Below are positions 23,761-35,525 of a stretch of DNA of 64,000 nt, piece by piece. Within the stretch, counting starts at the first letter, position 1. Each line of letters begins with the position of its first letter. Position numbers and translations under genes: made by a program. The notes under the pieces were generated by a model that worked only from the letters and a program-made list of their open reading frames with translations, ran no database searches and had not been told where the DNA came from. The stretch comes from Monocercomonoides exilis (Eukaryota; Preaxostyla; Oxymonadida; Polymastigidae): NCBI GenBank assembly GCA_001643675.2, contig LSRY02000003.1:499001-563000 (forward strand), written 5' to 3'.

Positions 23761-26030
23761 GCTGGAGATCACGCAAAACTTCATCAGATCGACAATATTT
23801 TATACACAGTTGCGGGTAAACTTCTTCATTTTCCTGTTTCTCGGGACATTCCACTTTTCCATATCCTAATAGATTGCCATCTTCTATTTATAATGTGTTT
23901 CAAAAAGAAACATTTTCAACGAGTTTCTCAGTTCAGAATGAGACCTTATTTTATGCATCCAATCTTTAAAACTGTTTTTTTGTCAATCGAGTTGAAACAT
24001 ATGCTACGAATATGTAATGACCATAAACGATTAAATGCTGCTTTTTGAAAAAAAAAAACTGCAAAAAGCAAATGCAACAAACATATCTGTACTTGAATCA
24101 AAGGATTGGTTTTGGCAAATATGAAAAATGTTTGTTGGTTATATTTTTGCAACAAAAATAATTTAATAAGTGTTCACTGCGGCAGAAAACATTCAAACAG
24201 GAACATAATGCATTTTTCAATATATGTAATTTGAATATCTATAAGAAATTAACAAAATAAACCGTTGTTTCCTTGTAGATTGATGAAAGCAGTAAAAATT
24301 AAAAATACCTCCTTTCATATTTTTAATAAAAAATTCCATTCTGGCTTATCGAAAAAAACAAAAGGTGAGTATAGTTTCAATTTCATTGTTTGTACTGCAA
24401 TGAAGCGTTGTTGAAATATGACATATTATTTATTATTTGAAAAAAAGCAATTGCCAGACGATCTTTGATTTTTCAAAAAGAATTTCTGACCCGTTTCTTT
24501 TATTCTGCACACATGATGTCCATCTTGAGAATCATTCTTCCACATGGTTTGCTTTTGGAATTATGACAATTCTGAAAAAAAGCTTTCAAAAGTATTGTTA
24601 TTTATCCAAGATCAATAGAAATTCATTTCTGTTAGGTCTGTTCGAAGAAGAATATACACAATTATCCAATATAACGCAGTATTCATATTAAAATAAGATC
24701 AGCAACGAACGAAATACAAAAAAGAAAAGTTTTGATAAACTTTTTCTTATTCGAAAAGAAATTGATAGTTTTTAGGAAATAATTACATATATTTCAAGTC
24801 ATTTTCTCTTTATTTGAATGAATTGCTTTGACGTATCTTGGTTTGTTGCTGCAACTACGTATTTCGCTGTCATAATTCTTTATTTGAATTTTTTGTCTTC
24901 TTTTTGTGAAAATTGTCGAATTTTTTCAGAATGAAACTTCTGAAGAAATCATATTGGAAAAAAAACCGTGGAGCATCTCATCATGATTAAACTTGCCGAA
25001 GAATTTATCTTTCAAATTGAATCCAAACCTAAATTTTTTTAATAATGTTTGTGATTTCAACGTGTTCTTTAATTGCACCCCAACAAATAATTATGGATCC
25101 ATTATTTTCATCTTCCTTCCTTTCTTCTTCTCAGGGAAAGCTGAGATTTCAAATGAAGAGCAATTAAACGCTGTGTCTTCTGATCGTTTTCTTTCATAAA
25201 AGCGTCTGAGAAACCCTAAACAGGCTGCAAAATCGGTGGTGAAGATAAGTGGAGAAACGTCAATTATGGAGCAGTGGAGATTGAAATCAAACGTAGTAGA
25301 AGTTGTTGTTGCGAAAGAAACAATTCTCCCGTGTGTAGAGAAAGAGGCAGAAAAGAAGAAGGAATTGAAAGGAGCAAAGGAAGATGAGGTGGCTGAAGAG
25401 GGGGATTAAAGAAGTTGAAGTGAAATTTGAAGAAATTAAAGAGGTGAAGGAGAAGGAAGAAGATTTGGTTTTGGAAACGGGTGCAGAGGATGCAAATCAA
25501 GAAGAGGATATAGCAGAAAAAGTGGGAAGGAAAAAATGCAGATTGGGATGGAGGAAAATGAAATAAGACATAAATCACCTGTTGGAAAATGATACTTTTT
25601 CTTATTGATTCAACTCTAAATCAACTTTATCATTCATATTTTGTGTTAATTATTTTTTTCCACAAACAAAATTCAAACACTTCTTTAAAAAATTAGCGAA
25701 AATAATAATAGCTTGCTTATTAAGAACACTGAGACCAAGTGAATTTGAAATTTGAATTTTCAAATATTAAAGTGCCGTTCAAAAAATTAGTACATTCTTT
25801 ATTGATTAAAAGAATGAGCAAAGAGATGCACAACATACAAAAACCAAAAAATCGATGTCTGACACAAGATGAAATATGATGACGTTCAAAACAAAACTTT
25901 GTCAAGAGAAATTCACTCAAAATAATAAATGAAAATATTGAGGTTGATTTAAACAAAAATGCTTTTTCAGCAGAAAAAATTATCATCTTCATTTTATTCA
26001 CTCTTCAATCTCTGAACTTCCCAACGAGTT
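23761..26030. other. gene-poor, AT-rich; weak coding-like stretch at 25,140-25,566
   Basis: Mostly AT-rich without a gene. Plus-strand 25,140-25,566 reads as two overlapping Lys/Glu-rich pieces (AKSVVKISGETSIMEQWRLK, then VEVKFEEIKEVKEKEEDLVL) with a stop and a frame change between them. It may be a remnant, but it is not assignable. Confidence 0.4.
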
Positions 26031-26106
26031 CCGTAGCTTTCGCAATTGTGCTTTGCTTGTCATCCAATGCGGTGTCCTTCAGGTTAATTGCATTAGTTAT
26101 CTTCAC

Positions 26107-26813
26107 CTACGCTTCCCTTCCCCCAAAGCACTTATCAAACTCTCGCCGCAGCTTTCTCAACGTCGGCCGCTCTCCTGCCGCTTTCGATAGGCTCGCCCGA
26201 ACACCATTCTCGTCCGAGTTCCCCCTCAACCTTCTCAGGTCAGGTCTTTCTCCATTCACAATCTTCTGCCCTGCCACCTCAGCCTCGTATTCCCCAAATG
26301 GCATCTGCAGCGTCAGGCACTCTCACGCCATCATCCCGATAGAAAACTCCACCGTCTTCTTTGTCGCGTGCCCCTTTGCACCATTCAGCAGCTCTGACGC
26401 CTTCTACCGTATGCACTTCTTCCAGAGATCATCTTCGTGCTCGGACGTTGTGAAGCAGGAAGTAATTTTGTGAATATTAATTCTTCACAGAAACATCAGA
26501 GGAAGATGTGGCCATGGTGGAGGCTGAAAAGATGGAGGAAGTGTCAGAGTCTGACGAGCAGTCTAAGTAGAGCGCAATTCAGATTACCATTTACTCGGAG
26601 AATAGCGCAATCAGCGGATAGAGAGAGGTTTGATTGGAGTTTGCCTTTCATTTCGCAAAAGCAGTAAAGCGCGTGATTATCCAAGAAGAACAAGACCTGT
26701 ACAGCTGTTTGTTCTATTTTCTGCAAAGTGCAAATTTCCATTTCTTTCTTCTGGTTCTTTCCATATAGCAGTTTTAACAGCTTAAATATTTGATCGAAAA
26801 AAATTGTCATAAG
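26107..26813 (-). pseudogene. pseudogene of the surface pseudokinase family, kinase part only
   Basis: Read on the minus strand, the 26,810-26,550 part gives LLYGKNQKKEMEICTLQK and FFLDNHALYCF, matching LLHGRNEKKELAIGSLKE and FWVANGALHSL in the gene at 11.5-18.5 kb. Further on, 26,400-26,110 gives TVEFSIGMM and MPFGEYEAEVAGQKIVNGER, matching VAFSIGMM and IPFGEYEAAIAGQKIANGER. Stops replace tryptophans at two conserved places, once in the WKAPEL motif and once in the MMLWEC motif. Only the kinase-like end survives; the beta-helix part is absent or unrecognisable upstream on this strand. Confidence 0.85.
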
Positions 26814-26820
26814 CTAATAA

Positions 26821-28554
26821 TTTTATTTATCGCGACAAATGTTAATTCAAAAAAATACAAAAGAAATATTAATTTGTTATTTTCATTAGTCAAAAAATGA
26901 ATGTTAAAAAATAAATAACTTAAAATATTAATGATAAATAATAGAACATACACGATAAATATAATTTATACGCAAGCGATTACTCATTTCTGATTCACGC
27001 TCCATTTTCAATCATGAAAATAATTATACTTATAGTTGTTCATTACTAACGCATAATGAATAATCATTATCACCAAAAATAGTGTTGTGAAAAGATGTTC
27101 GAAAAACATACTATGAAAGCATGACTTCTTCACATATCAATGAAAATATGAATTGTTAGTGAATTAACCATTTCCCTTTAAAATTTATTATTATGAAAGC
27201 TATGTTGGTTTGTGGAAAATAACAAAAATTGAGAAATGTATTTTTCTTGTAATAAATATCAAAATGGTGCACAATCGTTTTTGGATACATTATTATTTAT
27301 TTCATAAAAAACAATAACGGGAAGATCTCTGATTTTTCAAAAAGATTATGCCATATGTCTAAATTTTTTTGAAAAGTTCCTTTTGTATAATTTTCTAATA
27401 TAACAAGGATTTCATATTTTGATCAAATTTATGTTCCCAATTATGAAACTTCACAAAAACGGTAATGATAACATTCTTTTGGATTTGTTTCCATTTTGGT
27501 GAAGTTTCTTGAGTAGGAACAAAAAATAGATGAAAATATGAAATTTATATTTTATTTGAAAATTAAATAAAAGGAACTTTTCAAAAAAATTTTGACATAT
27601 ATATATTTTTGAATTGCATTAATCTCAGTCATTGGCTTGTTGCAATAATTTTGAAATTTCAAATTTGAATCAGAAAAATTTTTGCAAATTCCATTGTAAG
27701 GAGTTATATTCAACATCCCGAAAAAAGATATGATTTCAATAATGATTTTACAAATATTTTGAATAACCTTTAAAAAAAAAAAAAAAGGGTGGGGGGGATT
27801 TTTAATTTTATTATTTTTGAACAATGTTCTTGAGCGATTCATAGAGAACATGTGGAACATTAACATAAGAAGGCTACATTCACAAAAGAATTATTCTAGA
27901 TTGAATTGATAAACATCCTTTTTCGGGCACATGATCGAATATTGCAAAAGACATGCTGCATTAGAAAAGAAAGCTTTTTCGATTTTCGGAATGAGGGATG
28001 CACATATTCAAAGCTGTTTTGAGACGTTCGTTACATATGTGGGATGATATTTTTTTGCTTTAAGAATTTTGTTCCATTCTATATATTAAAACCTATTTCT
28101 CATTTTTTTTTTATTTTTCTGTATTTTTTGACATGGAAATGAAAGACTTATAATGATAAAGTTGGAGAGAAAGTTTGGAACAAATCGTTGTTTTTTTCAT
28201 AAAAGCAAGAATTTTGTCCCATATCAGTTGGATTCTGACATTCACTGAATTTGTTGAGTCGCTTTGAAAAAATCATTACAAACTTTTTGAAACAATATTT
28301 TTTGAAATTCAAAATGCGCAAAGAAATTTATTATTTATCAAAACTTGTTCTATTTTGCAATATTAACCAATATTTTGTCAAATTTCTTAATATTTTAATA
28401 TTCTTTCCCCTTATAATGGAAGACTTTTTGCGATATGATATCAGAAAATAAAAGAACCTTGTATTGATATTTTCACAAATTCCAAAAATTTGCTCCATAT
28501 TTTAATTTCGGAAATAAAGAAATAAATATTTTTAAGGGTCATCTCTTTTGGACA
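26821..28554. other. intergenic, AT-rich, contains one MITE
   Basis: No gene is supported in these 1.7 kb. The MITE at 27352-27600 is listed separately. A G8 run near 27,790 and diverged repeat fragments near 27,715-27,750 are the only other features seen. Confidence 0.5.
27352..27600. mobile_element. MITE with ATGTC(T)AAATTTTTTTG ends
   Basis: Inverted ends of about 35 bp: TTTTTTTGAAAAGTTCCTTT near 27,363 and its reverse complement near 27,568-27,590. About 250 bp in all, no coding capacity. Similar sequence (AAAGGAAGTTTACAAAAAAA) occurs near 62,711, suggesting a diverged relative there. Confidence 0.65.
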
Positions 28555-31500
28555 ATGCGTTCGTCTCAAACGCAGAGAACTGAAAGAGGGCCAATAAAAT
28601 CATTTTCAAAGCGAATTATTTGCTTTATTCTGACATTTTCTGTTATATTTACGATACAGCTTATTTCTCATCCACATTATACTTTTAATAATACACAAAA
28701 AATTGTTTCATCCTCAGCGCATGGTCCACAAAATAACATCACATTTTCATCTGAAAATACTTCAATGATATGCGTCCATAAATATTCAAGAGCTTCTGCA
28801 GAAGAAGAAGACGAAGGTGACAATGACGAAGATACGTGCAAAATACCTGACATTCCAACATCAGAAAAATGCTTTTATATAAAAAATAATTGCGCAGATT
28901 ACGGAAGTGATGGATACATTCGATATCTTCCGTTGAGATATTGCTCATTTCCCCATTCGCCTCAACTCTTTTTCCTTCTTTCTGTTCTTGCAGTCGTTAT
29001 TTGGTTTATATTACTTGGAACAACTGCAGATAGTTATTTTGTTCCACCGCTATTGTTTATATCAGATAAAATGGGTCTTTCTGACTCTATGTCCGGGATT
29101 ACGCTTCTTTCTCTTGGAAATGGTGCTCCAGATCTTTTTTCACAAATGGCTGGAGCCGCGGGTGGTTCGCTTGCAATGAGTCTTGGAGAAGCACTCGGAA
29201 GCGGAATATTTACTGTAACAGTGCTTATTGCACTCATCACATTCATCCACCCATTTGTTATTGAGAAAAAACTGCTATTTAAGGATGCTCCAATGTACAT
29301 GATATGTGCAATTCTTCTAATGGTTGTAGTAGCGACACAGAAGATGACTTTAGCTTTTACAATAATATTTCCATTGCTTTATGTTATGTATGTGTTGTTT
29401 TCATATCTTCTCGAGAAATATGAAATGCACAAGCAAAGGAAGCAAGAGAAGGCTTTGGCAAATATGGATTCTCAGATAGAAGCTAATCTGATCTCTCGCG
29501 AAAGTGCACAAATTAAAACAGAAAACAGCGGGGCAGCGATCGTGTCTGGGGACATTTTTGAGGCGCAGCGTTCGTTTTCGAGAAAACGGAAGCTGACAAT
29601 GGACGAAAGGCAAACACACGAAATGGGGCTGGACAAGCTGAGCCAGTTCTTTGCAAAGAAGAGCGTGTTCCGAAAGGGCTTGCAGCAGTATGGAGGAGCA
29701 GTGCTCAGCGAAAAGGAGAAGGAAGAGCTGCGGATCCAGTGGGAAGGCGCGGGGACGTTTGGGAGGGCCGGGTTTCTTGGGGCAGAGATGCGAAAGAAAG
29801 AGCGTGCCAGAGGATTCACCATGGGCAGCAGCGGACGGAGGGACAACAGCATGAATAGTAGCACAAATGAGGATCTGATAGGAGGAAGCAGCAGTAGCAG
29901 TGGAAGTGGCAATGACTACAATAGGAGGAACGAAGGGCAGCGGCGCACAACTACAAAGCCCTCGCAGGCGATGCAGATGGGCGAGTACGGAAGCAGCGGT
30001 GACTTCCGGCAGCTGCAGCAGATGACACGAAAGAGCAGCGAGTTGGCGATTGATTCGCATCTTTTGGATGGCGGCGCATCGTCTTCGAGGTCGTTTCTCG
30101 CTTCTCAGTCTTCTTCTTCTTCTTCTGCCGGCAGCAGAACAGCGGATAGACTGAGGCGTCCGTCTTTTCTCTATCTTTCTGGGCAGATGTCACCTGAAGC
30201 AGGAAACTCGAAGAAGACAAACAGATCTCATTCTATTTATGGCAGGAAAGAGCGGCTGTGGCGGCGAGAAACGAAAGGGCTGGACGACGAAGGGATTCTG
30301 GCGATGGCTGATTTGGAGGAGGAGAGGGAAAAGGCGTATTATGTGCGCTTTGGAAGGTATCAGCAGGAAGATACGTCGCAATTGAGTGCGCTGTCAGCAG
30401 CCACTGCACATTATGTGCCGGCTGCTGTTTCGTCGACGGAGGAGGAGTACAGAGGCATGCCATCGTCCTCGCCGACGTCCAAGCCGTTTGTTCCGCTTTC
30501 GGTGGAGCAGATGAAAGAAAACGAGGAGAAGGAGAAGGAGAAGGAGAAGGAGAAAGAGAAGGAAATAGAAAAGGAGAAAGAACAATGCGAAGCTGAAACA
30601 TCCAAAGAAATCAGCCTATCAATTCCCACAAGCGATGCACTTGAGGAAGACGAAAAGGCACCAGAATATTCACCGACAGAACAGAAGGAGTCAGCCGACA
30701 CACTCAAAAGACCCGCAGGGCTTGCACAATATGGGAACAGCAGTGCTTACAGCATACAAAAAGATGAAGGAAAAGAAGGTGAAGAAGGAGAAGGAGGAGG
30801 AGGAGGAGGAGAAGAAGACGATGATGATGAGCCGAAGACGTTCAGTGGGCGGGTCATTGAGACGCTGAATGAGTGGACAGAATGGAGGGACAAAGGAATC
30901 ATCGGGCGGATGATGGCGATAATTGAGTTCCCTTTCACCATTCTGAGAGTGTTCACACACCCAACACTCGACGTGCAGCACCCGCTGCGCCTCGCCATCA
31001 CCACCTTTTGCACTCCTGTCTGTGCTGCTTTCTTGACACACGCCTACAACAACCCAATCGTCAAGCCATCTCCTGCTGCCCTTGCTGACGAAAATGCCTC
31101 TTACTGGCAGCTCAACCCGTTTCCCGCATGGCTGCTCTGCCTCATCGTCGGGGCTGCCCTGGTGCCTGTGATGCTGTTTGTGAACTTGCAGTGGCTGCGG
31201 AAGCGTCTGCCGAATGCTGTCAGCTTCTTCTTTGCGCTGTGGCGGCTGGTGATGTCGATCCTGTGGCTGAACCTGATAGCGACGGAGAATGTGAATGCGC
31301 TGCAGGCGATCGGCGACTTCATCGGCATCAGCCAGGCGGTGATGGGCGCGACGGTGCTCAGCTGGGGCGCAGCGCTGGGCGATGTGGTGGCGAACATCGG
31401 TGTGGCAAGGGCAGGGCGGCCGATAACTGCTGTGTCTGCATGTTATGCTGGCCCGCTGATCAACTCGCTGCTGGGCATCTCTCTCTCGTCGGTGACGCTG

Positions 31501-31719
31501 TTCATATCACGCGGCAGCGTACGCCCCATCCACGTCACTGCCAGCGCTGCCCTGTGGGCTATGACGATCGCCATCATCGCCTCGATTGCAGTCCAGATTG
31601 TCGTTGGGGTGTTCAGAAAGCGGAAGTTCGAAAGATGGTTTGCGCTGGTGCTGTTCTTTTTCTACATTGCGTTTGCTGTGGTTATTGTTTTGGTGGAGCT
31701 GAAAATTATTCCTGGTTAG
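28555..31719 (+). CDS. sodium/calcium exchanger family protein (NCLX/CCX type)
   Basis: A single exon of 1054 residues. An N-terminal hydrophobic segment (residues 21-41) is followed by an acidic, Cys-containing extracellular part. The first exchanger repeat has MSGITLLSLGNGAPDLFS at about residues 179-196 amid several membrane spans. A roughly 500-residue cytosolic loop follows, rich in Ser, Gly and charged runs (for example KEKEKEKEKEKEIEKEKEQ). The second repeat has GATVLSWGAALGDVVAN at about 925-941 and SACYAGPLINSLLG after it, with the last spans to the C-terminus. In NCLX/CCX relatives the second motif usually reads WGNS; here Asn and Ser are both Ala, which may alter ion selectivity or abolish exchange. 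The likely role is Ca2+ extrusion or organelle Ca2+ handling. The 3' half is much more GC-rich than the 5' half. Confidence 0.88.
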   Translation: MRSSQTQRTERGPIKSFSKRIICFILTFSVIFTIQLISHPHYTFNNTQKIVSSSAHGPQNNITFSSENTSMICVHKYSRASAEEEDEGDNDEDTCKIPDIPTSEKCFYIKNNCADYGSDGYIRYLPLRYCSFPHSPQLFFLLSVLAVVIWFILLGTTADSYFVPPLLFISDKMGLSDSMSGITLLSLGNGAPDLFSQMAGAAGGSLAMSLGEALGSGIFTVTVLIALITFIHPFVIEKKLLFKDAPMYMICAILLMVVVATQKMTLAFTIIFPLLYVMYVLFSYLLEKYEMHKQRKQEKALANMDSQIEANLISRESAQIKTENSGAAIVSGDIFEAQRSFSRKRKLTMDERQTHEMGLDKLSQFFAKKSVFRKGLQQYGGAVLSEKEKEELRIQWEGAGTFGRAGFLGAEMRKKERARGFTMGSSGRRDNSMNSSTNEDLIGGSSSSSGSGNDYNRRNEGQRRTTTKPSQAMQMGEYGSSGDFRQLQQMTRKSSELAIDSHLLDGGASSSRSFLASQSSSSSSAGSRTADRLRRPSFLYLSGQMSPEAGNSKKTNRSHSIYGRKERLWRRETKGLDDEGILAMADLEEEREKAYYVRFGRYQQEDTSQLSALSAATAHYVPAAVSSTEEEYRGMPSSSPTSKPFVPLSVEQMKENEEKEKEKEKEKEKEIEKEKEQCEAETSKEISLSIPTSDALEEDEKAPEYSPTEQKESADTLKRPAGLAQYGNSSAYSIQKDEGKEGEEGEGGGGGGEEDDDDEPKTFSGRVIETLNEWTEWRDKGIIGRMMAIIEFPFTILRVFTHPTLDVQHPLRLAITTFCTPVCAAFLTHAYNNPIVKPSPAALADENASYWQLNPFPAWLLCLIVGAALVPVMLFVNLQWLRKRLPNAVSFFFALWRLVMSILWLNLIATENVNALQAIGDFIGISQAVMGATVLSWGAALGDVVANIGVARAGRPITAVSACYAGPLINSLLGISLSSVTLFISRGSVRPIHVTASAALWAMTIAIIASIAVQIVVGVFRKRKFERWFALVLFFFYIAFAVVIVLVELKIIPG

Positions 31720-32040
31720 ATGAAGAGAGTTCTATTTATTTTTCATACTGAATAGTTAATGTATTTTAATGCATGTTTCTGTCTTGGTCTATTTTTTTCA
31801 TTGAATTAGTAATTTTTTAATCCAATTCTTAATTTTCAACTGATTGTCTCTGTTAATTTTTTCTTTATTTATTTTCATGAGTGTCAATTATTTTTAAACT
31901 GTTGATTGTCTTTGGTTTGCACATCTTTTTTTTTCATTAAGTCAATAACTTGTAATGACGCACCCTTAATATCAATTAATCTTCTGGAGCGAAAATTTAA
32001 GTTGTTTTTTGCAACAAGTTCTTGCAATTTAAATTGAAGC
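31720..32040. other. intergenic, AT-rich
   Basis: A 320-base spacer rich in T runs. Nothing recognised. Confidence 0.5.
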
Positions 32041-35000
32041 ATGTGGGGGTCAGGATCATCAACGGTTTTTAATTATTATACGGAACAATTTAATTTTTTA
32101 ATAATCTTTCTTTCTTTTGTAATAATATCCTTAACTTTTCCTTTAACACAATAATTACACAACGCTTCACAACATGTTAAACTGATTGCATGATGTATAT
32201 ATTTGTTTGAATTTTAGCCAAAAATACAATGGATCTCCCCTTCGGCTGTTGCACAGGAACAACTTAGAAAAGCAATTTCTCTTGATTCTTTTGGAGATCC
32301 GTCATTGTCAGGTGCTCCTTTACCAACTTCTTCACCAAACACATTTTATTCTCCATCAAGGCATCAAGAGCAATTCGATTCTTTTTCTGTATCTGAGGGA
32401 ATTCGTTCACCAAATCATGAACAAATTTCTGTTCAGTTGCAGAATTCAGATACATCAGATTTGTCGGTTTGCATTTCATTTTTTAATAACTTCTGTATAA
32501 TTCATTTTTGATATTTTTGTTTTGTAGCTTGATCTGCACTTAATTTCAACGTTTGAGCGTGATAAAGAGTTGAGTAAAGTCGAATTATTCAATCTATCTC
32601 GGCTTCACAAACAAGAACGAGATAAACAGTTAAAAGATTCTTCAGACGCAACGCAAGTTAGCGAGTTGAAGGAAAATTCACAAGATAAAGAAGGATCTAC
32701 TTCACAAAAAAAGGAACATGATGTGTCTAATCCATCTTCCCCAACAAAAGGTTTTCGTTTCAATATTTATCTAGACTAATTTATTTATTTTCATCCTTTT
32801 CTACTTAGTTATGAAACGTTTAACAGAAGCCTTAGAGTCTATCTATTCACAAGCCGAGCCTCAAACGACTTCTTTTTCACAGCTTTTTATGAGGACATCT
32901 CGGTCTGTGAATGCGTCTTCGCTCAGATCTTCTTCTCCACTTTCACAGCGCTCTTCACCTTCCACATCGTCTCCAGTGAACAATCTTGGGCAGCGGAATC
33001 GGAGTAAGCAAAGAGGGAGAGAAAGAGAAAGGGAGAGAGAAAGAGAAAGCAAGAAGCATCAGCAGTCGGCTGCTTCTGAGAACGATGCAACTGATTCTGC
33101 TGTGAGAGGGAAAAAAGATAGGATGATGAGAAGAACAAGGGAGAAAAGAGGAGATGAGGGAAAAGAAAACAACAAAGCAAGAAGTGCTTGTTCTTCTTCT
33201 GCATCGTCGTCTTCTTCTTCTTCATCTTCTTCCTCCTCCTCCTCTTATTCTTCCATTTCATCTTCACCTCCATCTTCTTCAATGAGGAACAAGAGCTCTT
33301 CTTCGAATTCAATCTCAACTCCTATTCACAGGGCGCATGCAAATGAGTCTTCTGCGACCTCTACTCCTCCATCTGCTTCAGCAAATGCATCAATTGCATC
33401 AACATCATCTTCACCTCCTCCTCCTTCTTCTTCTTCCTCCTCTTCAACTTCCTCTTCTTCTATAACATCTCATACCTCTTCTCCTCCAGCATCCAAACCA
33501 TCTCACACTTCACCATCATCCTCATCCTCATCCTCATCCTCGTCCTCTTCCTCTTCCTCCTCTTCTTCTTCTTCCTCATCTTCTTCCTCTTCTTCTTCCT
33601 CCTCACTCCATTCTCCTCCTCTCATTCCCCTTCCCTCCACCCACTCATCCGCCATCGTTTCATCTGATGTATTGGAAGGTATTCTTCCACAGAGCAAAAA
33701 GAAGAGAAATAGAGATGTGATTGTCATCAGCGACGAGACACAGGAAATGGGGGGGAGTACAGAATGTGAGGAGGTGGAAGAGGAAAGGGAAGAAGAAGGA
33801 GAAAGGGAGAAAGGGAAGGAGAAAGAGAAGGAGAAAGAAAAGGAAGAAGAAAAAGAGAGAAAGAAGGAAGAAGAGGAAGAAGATGATGATAAAATTGAGA
33901 AGGCAAACAGCTCAATCGACAAAGAAGGAGAAGGAAAGGGAAAAGAAGGAAAAGAAGGAAAAGAAGAAGATGAAAAAGAGAATGAAACGAATAAGAAGAG
34001 GACGACACTTGGCAGAGCAAGCAAAGGACAACAGAACTTGAGGCACAAGAGAATCAGGATAGAACAAGATGATAGTGAAGCATATTCAAATCCGAATATC
34101 ATGTCATGTTCAGACACATCTTCAAATTTGGATTCAATTTCAACTTCAATTTCAAATACGAAAACAGATGCAAATGTGAATGCAAATGCAAAACGTGAAG
34201 CTGATGTTGGTATTGAAGCAGAAGCAGAAGCAGAAGCTGAGGCTGATGCTAATGTTGATGTTAATTCTGAATCCAAGCTTTCTTCTGACAGTTCTGTTGT
34301 CTTTCTCACATCTCCACTCACTTCACATTCTTCTTCTCAATCGAATTCTCTATCAACCTCTTTGTTGAATACAAAGATTGCTTCATCGCCTGCTTCTTCG
34401 TCTGTATCGTCTGATTCTAATTCGTCTCAGAACAGTTTATCTAACTCTTTTCCTTCTCTATCTTCTTCTTCTTCTTCTTCCTCCTCTTTTCCTTCTTCTC
34501 CCTCCTCTTCCTCTTCTTCCTCCTCATCTCCTTCTTCCTCATCCATTCCCTCTCCCTCTCCTTCTTCCTCTTCCCTTCCATCCTCTCAAACAAAGCCAAC
34601 CACTTCCATTTCTTCCCTCATCTCTCGTTTCTCTCCTGCCCAGCAGCGTCTGAAGGCTCTTCGCTCAAACACACTTTCTCAGCACGCTTCACAGGCTAAA
34701 AGCTCACTTTCTAGTTCTTCTTCTCCTATTAATGCTATGGTTTCATCATCATCATCTTCTTCTTCTTCCTCTTCCTCTTCTTTTACATCTTCTTCTTCTT
34801 CTTCTTCATTAGCATCCGCATTATCATCATCTTCCTCATCTTCCTCTTCTCATTCACTTCATCCAGCTTCTTCTCAATCATCAATCACACACTCTTCTGC
34901 ACTCCCTCGTCTTTTGCCACTTGCTCCTCTGCAATCCACATCTTCTTCTGACTCATCATTGCAATCTTTATCTTCTCCTTCTTCTCTCTTTTCTTCTTCT

Positions 35001-35525
35001 TCCTCTTCTTCTTCTCTTTCTTCTTCTTCCCCTTCTTCTTCCTCTTCCTCTTCTGATTCTTGTTCTCCTCTCACTCCTTCTCTCTCCTCTCCTCCAACTG
35101 CCAGCCAAACACTGGTGAAGCCAAAGATCTCTTTGTATCGACGACTTTCACGCTCTCAGTCTATCTGCTCACAGACACTGCCTGCTATTGCTTCTCTTTC
35201 ATCTTCCTCTTCTTCCTTTTCTTCCTCAGCAGCATTAATCTCATCCCCAGCCACTTCTTCTTCCTCCTCTTCTACCAACACTCCAACCACAAATACAGAC
35301 ACATCTTCCATTTCAGCCATTTCATCACAAAACAGTTTGATATCATCACAAACACACAATCAGCCTTCTAATTCTCTTCCTTCTTCTCTTCCTTCTTCTC
35401 TTCCTTCTTCTCTTCCTCTTTTGCATTCTCTTTCTCTGCCTCCGCCTCCTCCTCCTCCTCCTTCATCTTCTCCTTCTCCTTCTCCATCAGCGCTGATGTC
35501 TTCATCATCTCGACCAAATTCTTGA
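32041..35525 (+). CDS. serine-rich low-complexity protein, four exons
   Basis: Exons 32041-32064, 32218-32466, 32528-32750 and 32809-35525 join with matching phases (0, 0, 1) and give 1070 residues. The first exon (MWGSGSST) is the least certain. The N-terminal 180 residues are ordered-looking: KIQWISPSAVAQEQLRKAIS, then LDLHLISTFERDKELSKVEL and MKRLTEALESIYSQAEPQTT. The rest is dominated by serine runs, broken by one strongly charged Glu/Lys block at about 33,770-33,990 and a short Glu-Ala repeat near 34,215. There are no catalytic motifs. Such tails suggest a scaffold or phosphorylation-rich regulatory protein. I do not recognise the N-terminal domain. Confidence 0.6.

Noticed and set aside
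33503-34321. Long open frame on the minus strand within the Ser-rich gene
   Set aside because: It mirrors the serine, Glu/Lys and Ala codon runs of the plus-strand gene and has no independent motif.
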